NCBI RefSeq assembly: GCF_027887165.1
Contig: NC_077228.1
Location: 384,252,456 to 384,316,455 of the forward strand
Source of the DNA: Monodelphis domestica
Taxonomy: Eukaryota; Chordata; Mammalia; Didelphimorphia; Didelphidae
Direction: 5' to 3'
Length of the DNA stretch: 64,000 nucleotides
Position 1 is the stretch's first letter. Every line of letters begins with the position of its first letter. The notes beneath the pieces were generated by a model. That model ran no database searches and was not told the DNA's origin. It saw nothing but the letters and a program-made list of their open reading frames with translations. Below, piece by piece: positions 11,040 to 22,329 of this stretch. The translations under genes were made by a program, and so were the position numbers.

Positions 11040-11305
11040 TGTAAGCACTCATACTGGAAGTGATAGTCTTCCCAGTGCTTAGATCTCGATTAGATGTCAA
11101 AGAAGCCAAGGTCTTCCACTGCATCTCAACTCATCTCCAATCATCTTGACTTTTGTCTTATCATTTTGGACTTTTGATGATTCTGGAAGAGTAAGGTTGA
11201 TGACTTTGTGCTACTCTGCCTCACTTATATCAAATTTATGTGTGAGTCAAACAACATCACTTGGTAATGTGATTTTGGTCCTCTTTGAGTATGAAGGACA
11301 ACAAC
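11040..11305 (+). repeat. Marsupial interspersed repeat, family uncertain
   Basis: The terminal phrase TTTGAGTATGAAGGACAACAACCAA is one that I recognise as recurrent in marsupial genomes. The upstream sequence is less certain. Confidence 0.4.
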
Positions 11306-11449
11306 CAATTAAGATACATGCAGGTGTGTATTCTCTTTGTATATGTATGCTATTTTATTTCTATATGTATATGTATGCATGTAGATGTAATTATATCATC
11401 TATTATATGTAATCATTACATATATGCATATTTATCTTTTTAAAAAATG

Positions 11450-12325
11450 AGTTTGATTCTCTCTTCACTGCTCTGTGTCTGGATATGTTTATTAAAATCA
11501 GAATAAGAATTTTTAAAAAGCAGAGAAAAATTGGCTATACTTTCCAGACACTGAGCTTATTGTATCAGCCATGATAATAAAGTCCATTAATGCAACATCA
11601 TTGTGAGCCATTGAGACTGGAGTCAACAAACTTGAAGGCACTTTCTGAGTGTGCTTAGGAACCACATCATTATCTATGAACCACTCTAGCTCTTCTAGAT
11701 TGAAGAGAAACTTCCCAGGTCTAAAAGAACTGTAGAGTTCTTCCCATCTAAAGACCAGCTGATTTTCAGTACCTCTATTGGGTCAGTATTGATATTAACC
11801 TCTAACCTAGAAATTGAAAATTTATGTCCAGGAGCAATGGCTCCAGTCCATAAGGAGAAATAACAGCCTTGTACAACATGTATGCTTGGAAAAGATGATT
11901 TCTAGGCAGCAAATCTCCACCGGAGTGATTCTAAACTGGAAAGACTTGTTTCTGGGTTTCTCTGCTATTTTATGATTTAGCTTGACAGATTCACAGGCAC
12001 CCCACCCAGCAGGTGCTCAGCTGAGGATGCTTATTGAATTTTCTTTCCTTAGGATTAAATGAGGAGTGAGAAGCACATCACTGTAGATGAAAAGTGTGTC
12101 TTGGCTATCTGGAATTTCTTAGCAAGCTATGACAGTTTCAAGTTATCACCTTTTGAGAGTATTCCTTGTGGAAATGGGGGCAGGGGATTCTTTTTTCAGT
12201 TGGCTATTAGGGATCCCTACAATACTGGGCTCTTTTATATCAGAGCAACAAGTTTAATGCTGTTCTTTCTTGGGGTATCTCTTTTTTTAAAAAATATGGT
12301 TAATCTGCTTTCATTGTGTATTTCA
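11450..12325. other. No recognised feature
   Basis: Unique-looking sequence without long reading frames, splice-flanked conserved exons or repeat motifs that I can name. Confidence 0.45.
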
Positions 12326-12334
12326 AACTGCTTG

Positions 12335-12600
12335 TTTGCAAAGTCAGTTGTTGTCATTCAGATATTTCTGACTTTCCATGGCCTCATTTGGGGTTTTCTT
12401 GGCAAAAATACTGTAGTGTTTTGCCATTTCCTTCTTCAGCCCGTTCTATAGAAGAGGAAACTGAGGCAAGCAGGGTTAAGTGACTTGTTTAGGGTCACAC
12501 AGCTGGTAAGTATTTAACACAAGATTTGAACTTCAACAGATTATTCTTCCTCACTCCAGGCCTGGCATTCTTTCCACTGTGCCACCTAGATTTATTGTTT
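12335..12600 (-). repeat. tRNA-derived marsupial SINE (Mar1/WSINE1-like)
   Basis: In reverse it reads from a head containing GTGGCACAGTGGAAAG to the tail. The plus strand shows GGGTCACACAGCTGGTAAGT and GAGGAAACTGAGGCAAG, the reverse of the core. Confidence 0.8.
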
Positions 12601-13005
12601 TAGTCAAGAACTATATCTTAGTCATTTTGCTTCCCTGTTTCCTTAACATTCCCTACACAGCAACACATAGATATTTCCCCCATGGTTTTACATGAACCCA
12701 GGAAAAAAGGTTTTCATAAAGGTTATCATTGTCATTTCTTTTGTATCATCGCTAAAAATAATTTCAATTTTGATGGCTCCCACCATGTAACTCTTGGTGA
12801 CATTCCTCAGTAGCACTTGCCATGGCTATGCCCTAAGCAGCTTCAAAAGTAAGAGTACCTAACAGGGTGTTGTGGACATTGATTCAAGCCAGGAAGAATA
12901 TCAGTTGACAAATGCCTAATTAAGCACAAATGTATGTTTTTCTGGAGAAATAGAAATCTGCTTTTCATTATCTACCTCATCTATTAGCATGAGATGCCAA
13001 TGTAA
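12601..13005. other. No recognised feature
   Basis: No exon or nameable repeat was seen. Confidence 0.4.
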
Positions 13006-13009
13006 AGGA

Positions 13010-13140
13010 TCATAGGATTATGGGATCATGGATTTAAAGCTGGAAGGGACCTCAGAGACTCATTAGATAGATGAGAAAAAAGAGAAATCAAGTGACTTGC
13101 CAAAGCAATTTTCCTCAGGTTCAGTTTTAACCATGTCACC
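13010..13140 (-). repeat. MIR-type SINE fragment
   Basis: GCTGGAAGGGACCTCAGAGA followed by GATGAGAAAAAAGAGAAATCAAGTGACTTGCC matches the 3' half of MIR-related repeats in reverse. Confidence 0.5.
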
Positions 13141-13154
13141 CTACTAAGGAAACT

Positions 13155-13415
13155 CTTTTTTGTTGTTGAGTCATTTTCAATTGAATCTGGCTATTTGTGA
13201 CCCCATCTGGGGCTTTCTTGGCTATTGGAGTGGTTTGTTATTTCCTTTTCCAGCACATTTTACATATGAGGAAACTGAGACAAATAGAGTAAAGTGACTT
13301 ACCCAAAGTCACACATCTAGTAAGTATCTGAGTACAGATTTGAACTCAGGAAGATGAGTCTTCCTTACTCCATGATCAGCACTCTGTGCCCGGTGCCACC
13401 TCGCAGCTCAGGTAA
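13155..13415 (-). repeat. tRNA-derived marsupial SINE (Mar1/WSINE1-like)
   Basis: The plus strand reads GGGGCTTTCTTGGC, GAGGAAACTGAGAC, GTCACACATCTAGTAAG and GGTGCCACC, the reverse complement of the family order. Confidence 0.8.
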
Positions 13416-13419
13416 ACTC

Positions 13420-13790
13420 TAGTGACTCTCTATTTTCTCCAGGATCCAATGTAAATTAGTCTCTGACTTTTAAGGCCCTTAACCTGGCCCCACTCTAACT
13501 TCATTCTGCATTATTCTTCTTTCTTCACTCTAAAGTCCAACTCAACTGGCTTTATTTCTTCCTCCCATGTGACACTTAATCTCTTGCCCTTGTTTTAGCC
13601 ATCCTCCATGCCTGGAATGCATGCCCTTCTAATCCCCGAGTCATAGAATCTTCACTTCCTTCAAGATTCATCTCAGGCTTCAAGATTCATCTCTATGAAA
13701 ATTTTTCTCATTCCTCCCACTACTTCTGCCCTCAGCAATTTTCCAATTCCCTTGTATTTAACTAATGTATCTATTATGTGTTTATTCTGA
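13420..13790 (+). repeat. L2 LINE 3' part
   Basis: AAGGCCCTTAACCTGGCCCC, CCATGCCTGGAATGC and TTCCTTCAAGATTCATCTCA follow the L2 order. Part of the last phrase is duplicated in tandem at about 13650-13695. Confidence 0.65.
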
Positions 13791-13837
13791 AACATTGTTT
13801 ACTTTGGAATATGCATACATGCATGCACATATAGATG

Positions 13838-14085
13838 GAGCAGCTGGGTAGCATTATAGATAGAGCACTGGTCCTGGATTTGGGAAGACCTGAATTCAAA
13901 TCCATCCTTAGGCACTAATTACTAGCTTTATGACCTTAGGTAAGTCATTTAACCCTGTCTGCCTCAGTTCTTTATCTAGAAAGCAGGCTAAAGAAGGAAA
14001 TGGCAAACCATGCTAGTATATTTGTCACGAAGAACCCAAGTGGGATCATGAAAAATCAGTCATGATTGATGTAACTCAGCAACAA
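13838..14085 (+). repeat. tRNA-derived marsupial SINE (Mar1/WSINE1-like)
   Basis: Head GAGCAGCTGGGTAGCATTATAG, B-box GAATTCAAATCC, then GTCATTTAACCC and GCAAACCATGCTAGTA. Confidence 0.8.
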
Positions 14086-14124
14086 TACATACATATATAT
14101 GTGTACATACACAGAGGTATATTT

Positions 14125-14345
14125 AAAGGCAAAGGTCAGTCAGGTGGCACAGGGCATGAAATCTGAGTTTAAATCTTTAGCCTCAGACTAGCAGTGTGAC
14201 CCTGGGCAAGTCACTCAACTGTTCAGTTCAGTTTCCACAGGTATAAAATGAACTAGAGAAAGAAATGGCAAACCACTTTAGTCTTCCTACCAAGAAAGAC
14301 CAAACATGGTGAAAAAAGAGTCAGACAAGACTGAAAACAACAATA
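14125..14345 (+). repeat. tRNA-derived marsupial SINE (Mar1/WSINE1-like)
   Basis: GTCAGGTGGCACAGGGCATG, GTGTGACCCTGGGCAAGTCA and AAATGGCAAACCACTTTAGT. It directly follows another copy in the same orientation. Confidence 0.8.
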
Positions 14346-14591
14346 AATATTTAAATGTGGCCTATAAATTGCACGATGAGATAAAATATGAAATCTGGAC
14401 TATTCATATAGAAAGTAGGAAGAGGAACATGCAGACACTACCATTTTGCTAATTGGAGAGATGGGCAGACAAGGTTCAGGACTTTAAGGGTTTGGAGGTC
14501 TCTCCATCAGTCTCCAAAAGAGGAATCAGGCTAGACATACCTATCTATCTTCCCTGAAATAGCTTAGTCTATCATTCTAATGGGGTCAGAA

Positions 14592-15987
14592 TGAAAACCT
14601 CTTTCTTCTTTTTTTTTAATATTATTTTATTTGGTCGTTTTCATACATTATTCACTGGAAACAAAGATCGTTTTCTTTTCCTCCCCTCCCCTCCCCTCCC
14701 CCCCCCACCCGCCTTTCCCTCTCCCATAGCCGACGTATGATTCCACTGGTTATCACATGTGTTCTTGACTCGAACCCATTTCCCTGTTGTTGGAGTTTGC
14801 ATTATAGTGTTCATTTAGAGTCTCTCCTCAGTCTTATCTCCTCCAACCCTGTAGTCAAGCAGTTGCTTTTCAGCGGTGTTTTTACTCCCACAGTTTATCC
14901 TCTGCTTGTGGGTAGTATTTTTTTTTTAGATCCCTGCAGATTGTTCAGGGAAATTGCATTGATACTAATGGAGAAGTCCATCACCTTCGATTGTACCACA
15001 ATGTATCAGTCTCTGTGTATAATGTTTTCCTGGTTCTGCTCCTTTCACTCTGCATCACTTCCTGGAGGTTGTTCCAGTCTCCATGGAATTCCTCCACTTT
15101 ATTATTCCTTTTAGCACAATAGTATTCCATCACCAACATATACCACAATTTGTTCAGCCATTCCCCAATTGAAGGGCATCCCCTCATTTTCCAATTTTTG
15201 GCCACCACAAAGAGCGCAGCTATGAATATTTTTGTACAAGTCTTTTTGTCCATTATCTCTTTGGGGTACAAGCCCAGCAGTGCTATGGCTGGATCAAAGG
15301 GCAGACAGTCTTTTATCGCCCTTTGGACATAGTTCCAAATTGCCCTCCAGAATGGTTGGATCAATTCACAACTCCACCAGCAATGAATTAATGTCCCCAC
15401 TTTGCCACATCCCCTCCAGCATTCATTACTTTCCATAGCTGTCATGTTAGCCAATCTGCTAGGTGTGAGATGATACCTCAGAGTTGTTTTGATTTGCATC
15501 TCTCTGATTATAAGAGATGTAGAGCACTTTTTCATGTGCTTATTAATAGTTTTGATTTCTTTGGCTGAGAATTGCCTGTTCATGTCCCTTGCCCATTTGT
15601 CAATTGGAGAATGGCTTGATTTTTTGTACAATTGATTTAGTTCTTTATAAATTTTAGTAATTAAACCTTTGTCAGAGGTTTTTATGAAGATTGTTTCCCA
15701 ATTTGTTGCTACCCTTCTGATTTTGGTTACATTGGTTTTGTTTGTACAAAAACTTTTTAATTTGATGTAATCCAGATTATTTATTTTGCATTTTGTAACT
15801 CTTTCTAATTCTTGCTTGGTTTTGAAGTATTTCCCTTCCCAAAGGTCTGACATGTATACTATTCTGTGTTCGCCTAATTTTCTTATAGTTTCCTTCTTTA
15901 TGTTCAAGTCATTCACCCATTTTGAATCTATCTTGGTGTAGGGTGTGAGGTGTTGATCTAAGCCTAATCTTTTGAAAACCTCTTTCT
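14592..15987 (-). mobile_element. Young 5'-truncated L1 with perfect 15-bp target duplication
   Basis: TGAAAACCTCTTTCT occurs at 14592-14606 and 15973-15987. Between them lies an L1 3' end on the minus strand, with the poly-A tail (T-rich on the plus strand) next to the left duplication. On the minus strand the insertion point reads GTT/AGAAAG, close to the TT/AAAA preference of L1 endonuclease. Upstream of the tail is a 3' UTR with a C-rich run (G-rich on the element's own strand). Confidence 0.95.
14981..15972 (-). CDS. L1 ORF2 C-terminal remnant, open throughout
   Basis: This is the C-terminal 330 codons of L1 ORF2, downstream of the reverse transcriptase domain. Landmarks in order: [43 protein letters not shown], the cysteine-containing C-terminal segment with [35 protein letters not shown], and the end [19 protein letters not shown]. 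No stop or frameshift interrupts it from the truncation point at 15972 to its stop. It lacks the endonuclease and reverse transcriptase domains and has no promoter of its own, so it is a dead insertion and not a host gene. Intactness indicates a recent insertion. The copy at 59145-60170 is closely related but carries a frameshift and a stop. Confidence 0.9.
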
Positions 15988-15989
15988 AA

Positions 15990-16550
15990 CAGGGATGGGG
16001 AAGCCCTTAGCTTAGCCAGTTCTCCCAGTCCCACCAAATGTTCCTACAAAAGACCATCATGAATAGACCTCTTTATCAAAGAAAGTGACAAATCAAATTC
16101 TGAGAAGTTATACTGATTAGAAAATGCAAAAGAAAAATACCCTAGAGTAAATTAGTTCTACAACAGGGAACAACCTAATATCTCAGCTCAGTCAAGGAAA
16201 AGGGGGATAATCTGACCAAGAGAAGTGTACTCTCTTGGGCTTCAGGCACTGGAAATTAAGGAAAATGGCATAGAAAGAGGTTGATTCCCCTACATGTCTC
16301 CAAGTCAGGGGCTCCAGTTAGCCATACAATAATTTACATTTTATCTTTCTTTTAACCTATCTCTCTACCCAAGTCCTCTTTCAATGTATTTGTCTAACAA
16401 ATCATCTTACTTAAGTATGTGGTGTAGGGCTCAGGATTCTCTCAATCAATCAAGTCGTGTTTCTTTATACTTACATAGTTTAAGTCATAAAGTTGTCCCT
16501 TGGGGAAACTGCCCTAGATTTGGTTAGTAGCAGGAAGATATAAATATAAC
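15990..16550. other. No recognised feature
   Basis: Flanking sequence of the L1 insertion. No exon or named repeat was seen. Confidence 0.4.
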
Positions 16551-16617
<67 letters not shown>

Positions 16618-16875
16618 GGATGGATGGATGGATGGATAGATAGAAAAAATATATATGTGTGTATTTATATATACATATATTTAAATATATTTATATTTTA
16701 ATTTACATATAAAATACATATAAATATAAATTTATATTATATAAATATAATTTGTTTAATTATATATTTAAATGCACATTTAGATGTATTTATATTATAT
16801 CAGCTTATATAATATAAATATATTTAATTACATATATTTAAATACATACATTATATATCTAAATCTATATATACA
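16551..16875. repeat. (GATA)n microsatellite and long AT-rich tract
   Basis: About 16 GATA units, then GGAT units, then some 230 bp of nearly pure A/T with TATAAATA-like phrases. Confidence 0.95.
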
Positions 16876-17375
16876 GGTATCCCTTCCACATCAAGAGGGC
16901 TAGAGGCATAGTACCCCTGCAATCTGGAAAATCAGTGTAAAAATTTTTGACATACCCTTTATACCAGAAAAGAAATCTGAATTTTTTCCTTTTATTTTAT
17001 GAGGTTCTTATAGTACCTTATTGTAAGATTTGGGCTAAGTACTTGGTCATAGGCTTTATGTAGGTTAATGTTAAGATATCTCTCCATTTCTAGCCCTTGT
17101 GTGTCATCTGCTGGGTTTTACATTCCTGTCACAAATGTTAACTTTTTACTTATTTTAACTTTAAAAAAGAAATTGTGTATATTTGTAGTATTACAAGGTA
17201 AAATGCATTGGCACTATATAATGCTATACATATATTTAAGCATTTCTTAGCTTCTAAATTTTTTCTGGGTCTTCTTCTGGCCTTCATGTGTCATCTGCAA
17301 CTTCTGCAAAATTTCCTCAAAAAAATTCCATTTAAGTTCTTATACTAGCTCATGATATATCAAAAATACAATGGG
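16876..17375. other. Unassigned sequence
   Basis: No exon was seen. The left edge (ACAGGTATCCCTTCC) recalls a DNA transposon end, but no partner end was found. Confidence 0.3.
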
Positions 17376-17379
17376 GAAA

Positions 17380-17380
17380 G

Positions 17381-17422
<42 letters not shown>

Positions 17423-17445
17423 TGTGTGTGTATGTGTGTGTGGGT
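17380..17445. repeat. (TG)n microsatellite
   Basis: Long TG array with a few GA and TA interruptions. Confidence 0.95.
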
Positions 17446-17454
17446 ATACTCATC

Positions 17455-17595
17455 TCTCTTAAAAGACTGCAAACCTTCTGAGGATGGAAATTGTTTTTCT
17501 TTTCTTTTCTTTCTTTTTGTCCTTCATTCTCAGCACTTCACACATTTCCTGGCATTTAGTAAGTGCTTTATATTTGTTAATTGATTGATTACCAA
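17455..17595 (+). repeat. L2 LINE 3' end
   Basis: TTCATTCTCAGCACTTCACAC, CCTGGCATTTAGTAAGTGCTT and TTGTTAATTGATTGATT form the classical L2 terminus. Confidence 0.65.
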
Positions 17596-17885
17596 AGATC
17601 ACATAGTGACAAAACCATAATTAGAGCCCAGGTCTCCTGATCTCAAACCCAGCACTCTTTTCACTGTACCAGGTTTAATTATTGATTGCTTTTAGGATGT
17701 TGACAGTATAAAAATGATAATTAATATCCACATAGTGCTTTAAAGTTTTTAAAGGGCTTTTACACATATTATCTTATTTGAATCTCAGAGCAGCTGCAGT
17801 AAAAGCCCTGCTTATAGTTATACAACTAGTAAGTGTTCATGGGAGGATTAGAATCTTGGTCTTCTGCCAAGTCCAGCACCCTATC
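17596..17885 (-). repeat. MIR-type SINE fragments
   Basis: The plus strand shows GAGCCCAGGTCTCCTGA and, separately, TTATCTTATTTGAATCTCAGAGCAG with ACTAGTAAGTGTTCATG, both reverse-oriented MIR phrases. Confidence 0.55.
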
Positions 17886-18002
17886 CAGGGGGACCCCTAG
17901 TGTCCTAAATGATGTGAGAAGAAAGATGTAATTCTAAGCTAAAATTACCCATCGCTTGGGCTAATTTGTAAATCTGTCTCTTTGGGATGCTACATTAACT
18001 CT

Positions 18003-18414
18003 TTGGGGCAGCTAAGTGATGCAGTGGATAGAGTGCCAAGTTGGAGTCAGGAAGACTCATTTTCTTGAGTTTAAATCTGGCCTCAGACACTTACTAGCTG
18101 TGTGATCCTGGGCAAGTCACTTAAACCCTATTTGCCTCACTTTCCTTATCTACAAAAATGAGCTGGGAAAGGAAATGGCAAACCATTGCTGAATCTTTGA
18201 CAAGAAAACTCCAATGGCCTCAGCCACTTCCCAGCTGTGTGACCCTGGGCAAGTCACTTGACCCCCATTGCCTAGCCCTTACCACTCTTCTGCCTTGGAG
18301 CCAATACACAGTATTGACTCCAAGACAGAAGGTAAGGGTTTAAAAAAAAAAGAAAAAGAAAACTCCAAATGGAGTCACAGAGTCCAACATGGCTGAAAAA
18401 TGGCTAAGAAACAC
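18003..18414 (+). repeat. Mar1/WSINE1-like SINE split by a SINE1 insertion
   Basis: Complete head and core (GGGCAGCTAAGTGATGCAGT, GAGTTTAAATCTGGCCTC) up to 18214; the last part (GGAGTCACAGAGTCCAACATG) resumes after 18368. The gap is filled by a younger SINE. Confidence 0.85.
18202..18368 (+). mobile_element. 5'-truncated SINE1 with 13-bp target duplication
   Basis: AAGAAAACTCCAA occurs at 18202-18214 and 18356-18368. Between them lies the 3' two thirds of a SINE1 (CACTTCCCAGCTGTGTGACC to GGTAAGGGTTTAAAA), lacking the tRNA-like head. Confidence 0.9.
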
Positions 18415-18694
18415 ATGAATTCTTTTACATCTTTAAAATGCATATTTCAGAGAACACAGAGCTGATGTAATTCACTGCGTAGTAGCTGAAAAATCCATGT
18501 AGCCTTAGTATACTTGATGCTAGAAAACAACTTAGGTACAGAAAACCGGAGGAAGTTGTTTGTGTTTCCAGCAAAACTATTTCAGGACAGGAAAGCAATA
18601 GAATGGAAGACTAAGCATTTTTTCCTTTGTTTTCAGGCAAAGAAGAATTCTTTAAAAGATAATCATATTGGGGTGTCTGTTGAAAAAGAGTCAG

Positions 18695-18870
18695 GTCTGG
18701 AAATGGGAGGGTCTGGGTTCAAATATGATCACATAAACTACTTAGTGATGTAACTAGACAAGTCACTGAACCCCAATTGCCTAGCTCTACTTCTTGGAAA
18801 TTCTATTCTGTCTTGGAACCAATTCTTAGTACTTATTCTAAAGCAAAAGGCAAGGGCTTAAAAAAAGAAA
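18695..18870 (+). repeat. Diverged SINE1-like element
   Basis: GGGTTCAAATATGATCACA, CACTGAACCCCAATTGCCTAG and AAGGCAAGGGCTTAAAAAAAG keep the SINE1 order with many substitutions. Confidence 0.7.
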
Positions 18871-19234
18871 AGGAAAGAAAGTCAAATCCCATAACCAGGA
18901 ATCACCTACATCCTCCTCTCTTTTATCCTTCTTCTCTTTTCCAACATGCAGATTCTACTAAACATGTGCCAGTGCCAGGTCTCTATATACAACAGTGCAA
19001 TTCCAGTCCTTCTCTCAGGTACCTTCCTCCTTATGAAGGGAACAAATAAACCCAGTATTGCTCCGTTCTTGCTAAGAATCTTCTGTGCGGAATAACCAAT
19101 GATGACCCAAGTCCTAGAAGAGCCCTATAACCTCAAAGAGTTATATATTCCTTATCTTCAGACAATATGCTTATCTCCAGGACTAAATGGGAGCAAAATG
19201 GCAAAACAGGTGAAGCTGAAGGACTTCTTTATTC

Positions 19235-19440
19235 TCTCTCTCTCTCTTTTTTAAACCCCTACCTTCCTTCTTAGAAGCAATTGGTTCTAAGGCAGAAGAA
19301 TGGTAAGGGCTAGGCAATGGGGGTTAAGTGACTTGCACAAAGTCACAGAGCTTGGAAGTGACAGAGGGCAGGTTTGAACCCAGGACATCCTTTCTACAGG
19401 CCTGGCTTTCAATCCTCTGAGCCATCTAGTTACCTTCTTT
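19235..19440 (-). repeat. SINE1-like element, reverse
   Basis: The plus strand reads TTTTTTAAACCCCTACCTTCC, GGTAAGGGCTAGGCAATGGG, CAGGTTTGAACCCAGGAC and GAGCCATCTAGTTACC. Confidence 0.8.
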
Positions 19441-19879
19441 ATTTTCTCATAAGGTCCTTCTTTCAATCTTTTGTCAGTCCCTTGCTTCAGAGCACCCAGT
19501 AGTTTCATGTTTCTCTCAATGATACAGCCCCCACCCACTTGCCCTTCCTGTAAGTCCTTCATGCTCTAGATCTTTCCCACTTCTGACCCACCTATAAAAA
19601 ATGATTTTGCCTATGTTCCATCCCTTAGGCTCCCATTCTTTGAAGCTATTTAAACTGATAATCTTCCCAGGTAATATGTGTGCAGTTTAGCTAAAGATCT
19701 TTCAATGTGGTAGCCATCTACAGAGACCACCACTAGGCTAATTGTTTAGGAGAGGAACTCTGGAATTAGAGATAGACTTAGAATTTGGATTTGTACTTAG
19801 AATCCTTGAAGTTGAATCCTGTCTTTTCTACTTGTTATGTGACCATGAGAGTTGCCTCAGCTCTTTCGTGTTTAGAATT

Positions 19880-20095
19880 GAGATAATACCTATCTAAGAT
19901 TATGGGATTTATAATGGAAAGGGACATTGGAGACCAACCCCCCCACACACTCATATTACAGATAAGGAAACTGAAGTGCAGAGAGGAAATGATTTGTCCA
20001 GGGTCACACAGCTAGTAAATATCTGGGGTGGAATTTGTATCCAGATCTTCCTACCTCCAAATTCAGTACTCTATCCACTACACAGATTTGTTCTG
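19880..20095 (-). repeat. MIR-type SINE
   Basis: GATAAGGAAACTGAAGTGCAG, CCAGGGTCACACAGCTAGT and AGTACTCTATCCACTACA are MIR phrases in reverse. Confidence 0.6.
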
Positions 20096-20348
20096 AGGAT
20101 TAATTGAAATCTTTTATATAAACTATTTTGTAAACTTAAAAATATTTTACATATATAATATACTTCAATATCCAGGGTCTCCCTTCCTAAAATGATGTTT
20201 TGATGCTTTCATCATTTAATATCTCTGCTTTTTTCCCCAATGGATTTTGATTATAGGATTAAAATCCAAGTCAAGTTCTAGGAATTTTTAATCATCTTCA
20301 CAGTGCAAGCTAGGTTATTCCAGTGCCAACTGAGGAATGGTGCCATTC

Positions 20349-20954
20349 CCCAATGTTGGTTCTCTCAGAGGGGAGAGAAGCCACAAGGTAGGAAGATAGA
20401 GACAGGATAGAAGTTTTGATACCACGAGGGAAGTGACGGAGTCCTAATAGAGATATGAGGTGGTTAGGATGAGTCTTTATTAATTATCAATGAGCCACAG
20501 CTAAGCTCTGATCAAAGGACCAATTCTGTAGGCTTTTCCAGTCCTGAGATCCATTCCACGCAGGTCAGAGAGGTGAATAGAGAAAGATTAAAGATGGAGC
20601 TTGGCCAGAGGCCAAGCTCCTGCAAGGACAGCCATCAGGTAGCCTGAAAGAGAAGGAGAGCAGAGAGCAGAGAGAACGAAGGCGGAGCTTGCTGGGCCAG
20701 ATATAGTTTTTGATATGCAAATATACACAGTACATAGGGATGATTCTCATTGGTTAATGACAAGGCATAGGTGTGGTTTCTCTTAACCAGGTGAGAACAA
20801 AGAAACCTGTTTTCCCACCTAACCTGGGAGAAGCTGGGGTCAAGGGTCAGAGGCCTTCCCAGCCATGAGCACTACTGAGCATGCCCAAGACTGAGCAATC
20901 TGCACATACTGTTTTCCCCTTGCCCATAGCCAGGGGGCGGACTGCTACACCCAA
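20349..20954 (-). mobile_element. Solo LTR of an endogenous retrovirus, 5-bp duplication
   Basis: The element spans 20354-20949 (596 bp) with TG and CA ends and CCCAA on both sides (20349-20353 and 20950-20954). On the minus strand a polyadenylation signal AATAAA (plus-strand TTTATT near 20478) sits about 125 bp before the 3' end, as expected for R-U5. An octamer-like ATGCAAAT (20716-20723) lies upstream in the presumed U3. No internal retroviral sequence flanks it, so it is a recombined solo LTR. Confidence 0.8.
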
Positions 20955-21032
20955 AAATGTATCGCGTGCTTTCACCTATTTTTCTTTTGTGGATTCCTCG
21001 ATTTTTTTCTCAAGAAGTAAAAATTTTACATT

Positions 21033-21240
21033 TTATTTTCTAAAATCCATTATCTTCTGTCTTAGAATCAATACTGTGTATTTGTTCCAAAGCAGAAAAG
21101 CAGCAAGGGGCTAGACAATGGGGATTAAATTACTTGTCCAGGGTCACACAGTTAGGAAGTATCTGAGGCCAAGTTTGAACCCAAGATCTCCCATCTCTAG
21201 GCCCTGCTCTCTATTCCTGGAGCCACTTAGCTGTTCCTAG
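21033..21240 (-). repeat. SINE1-like element, reverse
   Basis: The plus strand shows TCTTAGAATCAATACTGTG, GGGGCTAGACAATGGGGA, CCAGGGTCACACAGTTAGG and GAGCCACTTAGCTG. Confidence 0.8.
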
Positions 21241-21594
21241 GTTTATATTTTAAATGGGATTTTTTTTTTGGCCACAGTGGTTTCCAGAGACAAAAATAAC
21301 ACTGCAAACTAACCAAATATGGTGTGAAAATTTTGAGGTAAGAAAGTGCACCCAAAGTAAATTACTTAAAATCCCCAATTTTCTCTTTGAGCCATTTCTG
21401 GTTCTGATGAATCAGTGCAGGTGATTTTCTTTCCCTGCACAGCAATCTCACACAAAATCTCAGTTGGTCTCAAATAGCATGCCCATTGCCCAACCTCTTA
21501 ATTTTACAAATGGATGAAATCTAATTTTTTAAAATATTAAAAATGTTTTAAAATACATCATTTGTAACCAAGGTTATCACAGATTGTCTCTTAT

Positions 21595-21790
21595 GATGGG
21601 GGCAACAGAAAGAGTACTGGATCTGGAGTCAAAGGACTTGGGTTCAGATTCTGACTCTAGCATTTGCTGAATTTTCTAAGTGAATTTTCTAAGTTTCAGT
21701 TTCCTCATTTGTAAAATGAGGGGGTTGGACTGGGTGACCTCTCAGATCTCTTCCATATCTAATCTGTGACCTTAGATAAGTGTCATTTAT
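21595..21790 (+). repeat. MIR-type SINE
   Basis: GATCTGGAGTCAAAGGACTTG, AGTTTCAGTTTCCTCATTTG and GTAAAATGAGGGGGTTGGAC are MIR-type phrases. Confidence 0.65.
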
Positions 21791-21899
21791 TAATAGACTT
21801 GGAATGAAAACACTTTAAGGAAGACACTGAGATAGTAACATGCCCTTGAAACTTGCACATCAAATACAACTTTAGCAAGTTGATGAAATTAGGTAAACT

Positions 21900-22006
21900 A
21901 TAGGAAAGCTAGGTGGCACAATGGATAAAGTACTAGATTTGGAGTCAGGAAGACTCAATTTTGTGAATTTATATCTGACCTCAGACACAAGCTATATGTA
22001 TAAATT

Positions 22007-22042
<36 letters not shown>

Positions 22043-22180
22043 CAAACTTAACTCTGCCTAAATTTCTTCATCTCTCAAATGAACTGGAAAAGCAAATTCC
22101 AAACCCATCCAATATTTTTGCAAAGAAAACCTCAAATGGGGTCATGAAGAATGGGACAGGAATGAACAATACATAGAAAG
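21900..22180 (+). repeat. Mar1/WSINE1-like SINE with internal (TA)n
   Basis: Head AGCTAGGTGGCACAATGGAT; a 20-unit TA array at about 22012-22038 has replaced part of the core; the tail holds AAATGAACTGGAAAAGC. Confidence 0.75.
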
Positions 22181-22329
22181 AAGTCTTAAATCCCATTACC
22201 AAATCTCTTATACACTAGGAAAATGTTTCAACTTCACCAACTTTCAGCAGAGGACCTGATTCAAAGACTATCTTTGTTTCTTACCAATGATACTATATCT
22301 CTTCATGTCTTTATTTTCCTCTTTCTCTC

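Noticed and set aside
11520..11960. Possible processed pseudogene
   Set aside because: No extended reading frame on either strand and no protein that I recognise; left as unassigned.
14737..15438. Plus-strand reading frames rich in serine and proline
   Set aside because: Antisense of L1 ORF2, which reads perfectly on the minus strand.
16551..16640. CRISPR-like or other spaced array
   Set aside because: Plain GATA microsatellite without spacers.
16877..16960. Possible DNA transposon end (ACAGGTATCCCTTCC)
   Set aside because: No matching inverted end or target duplication found within 1 kb.
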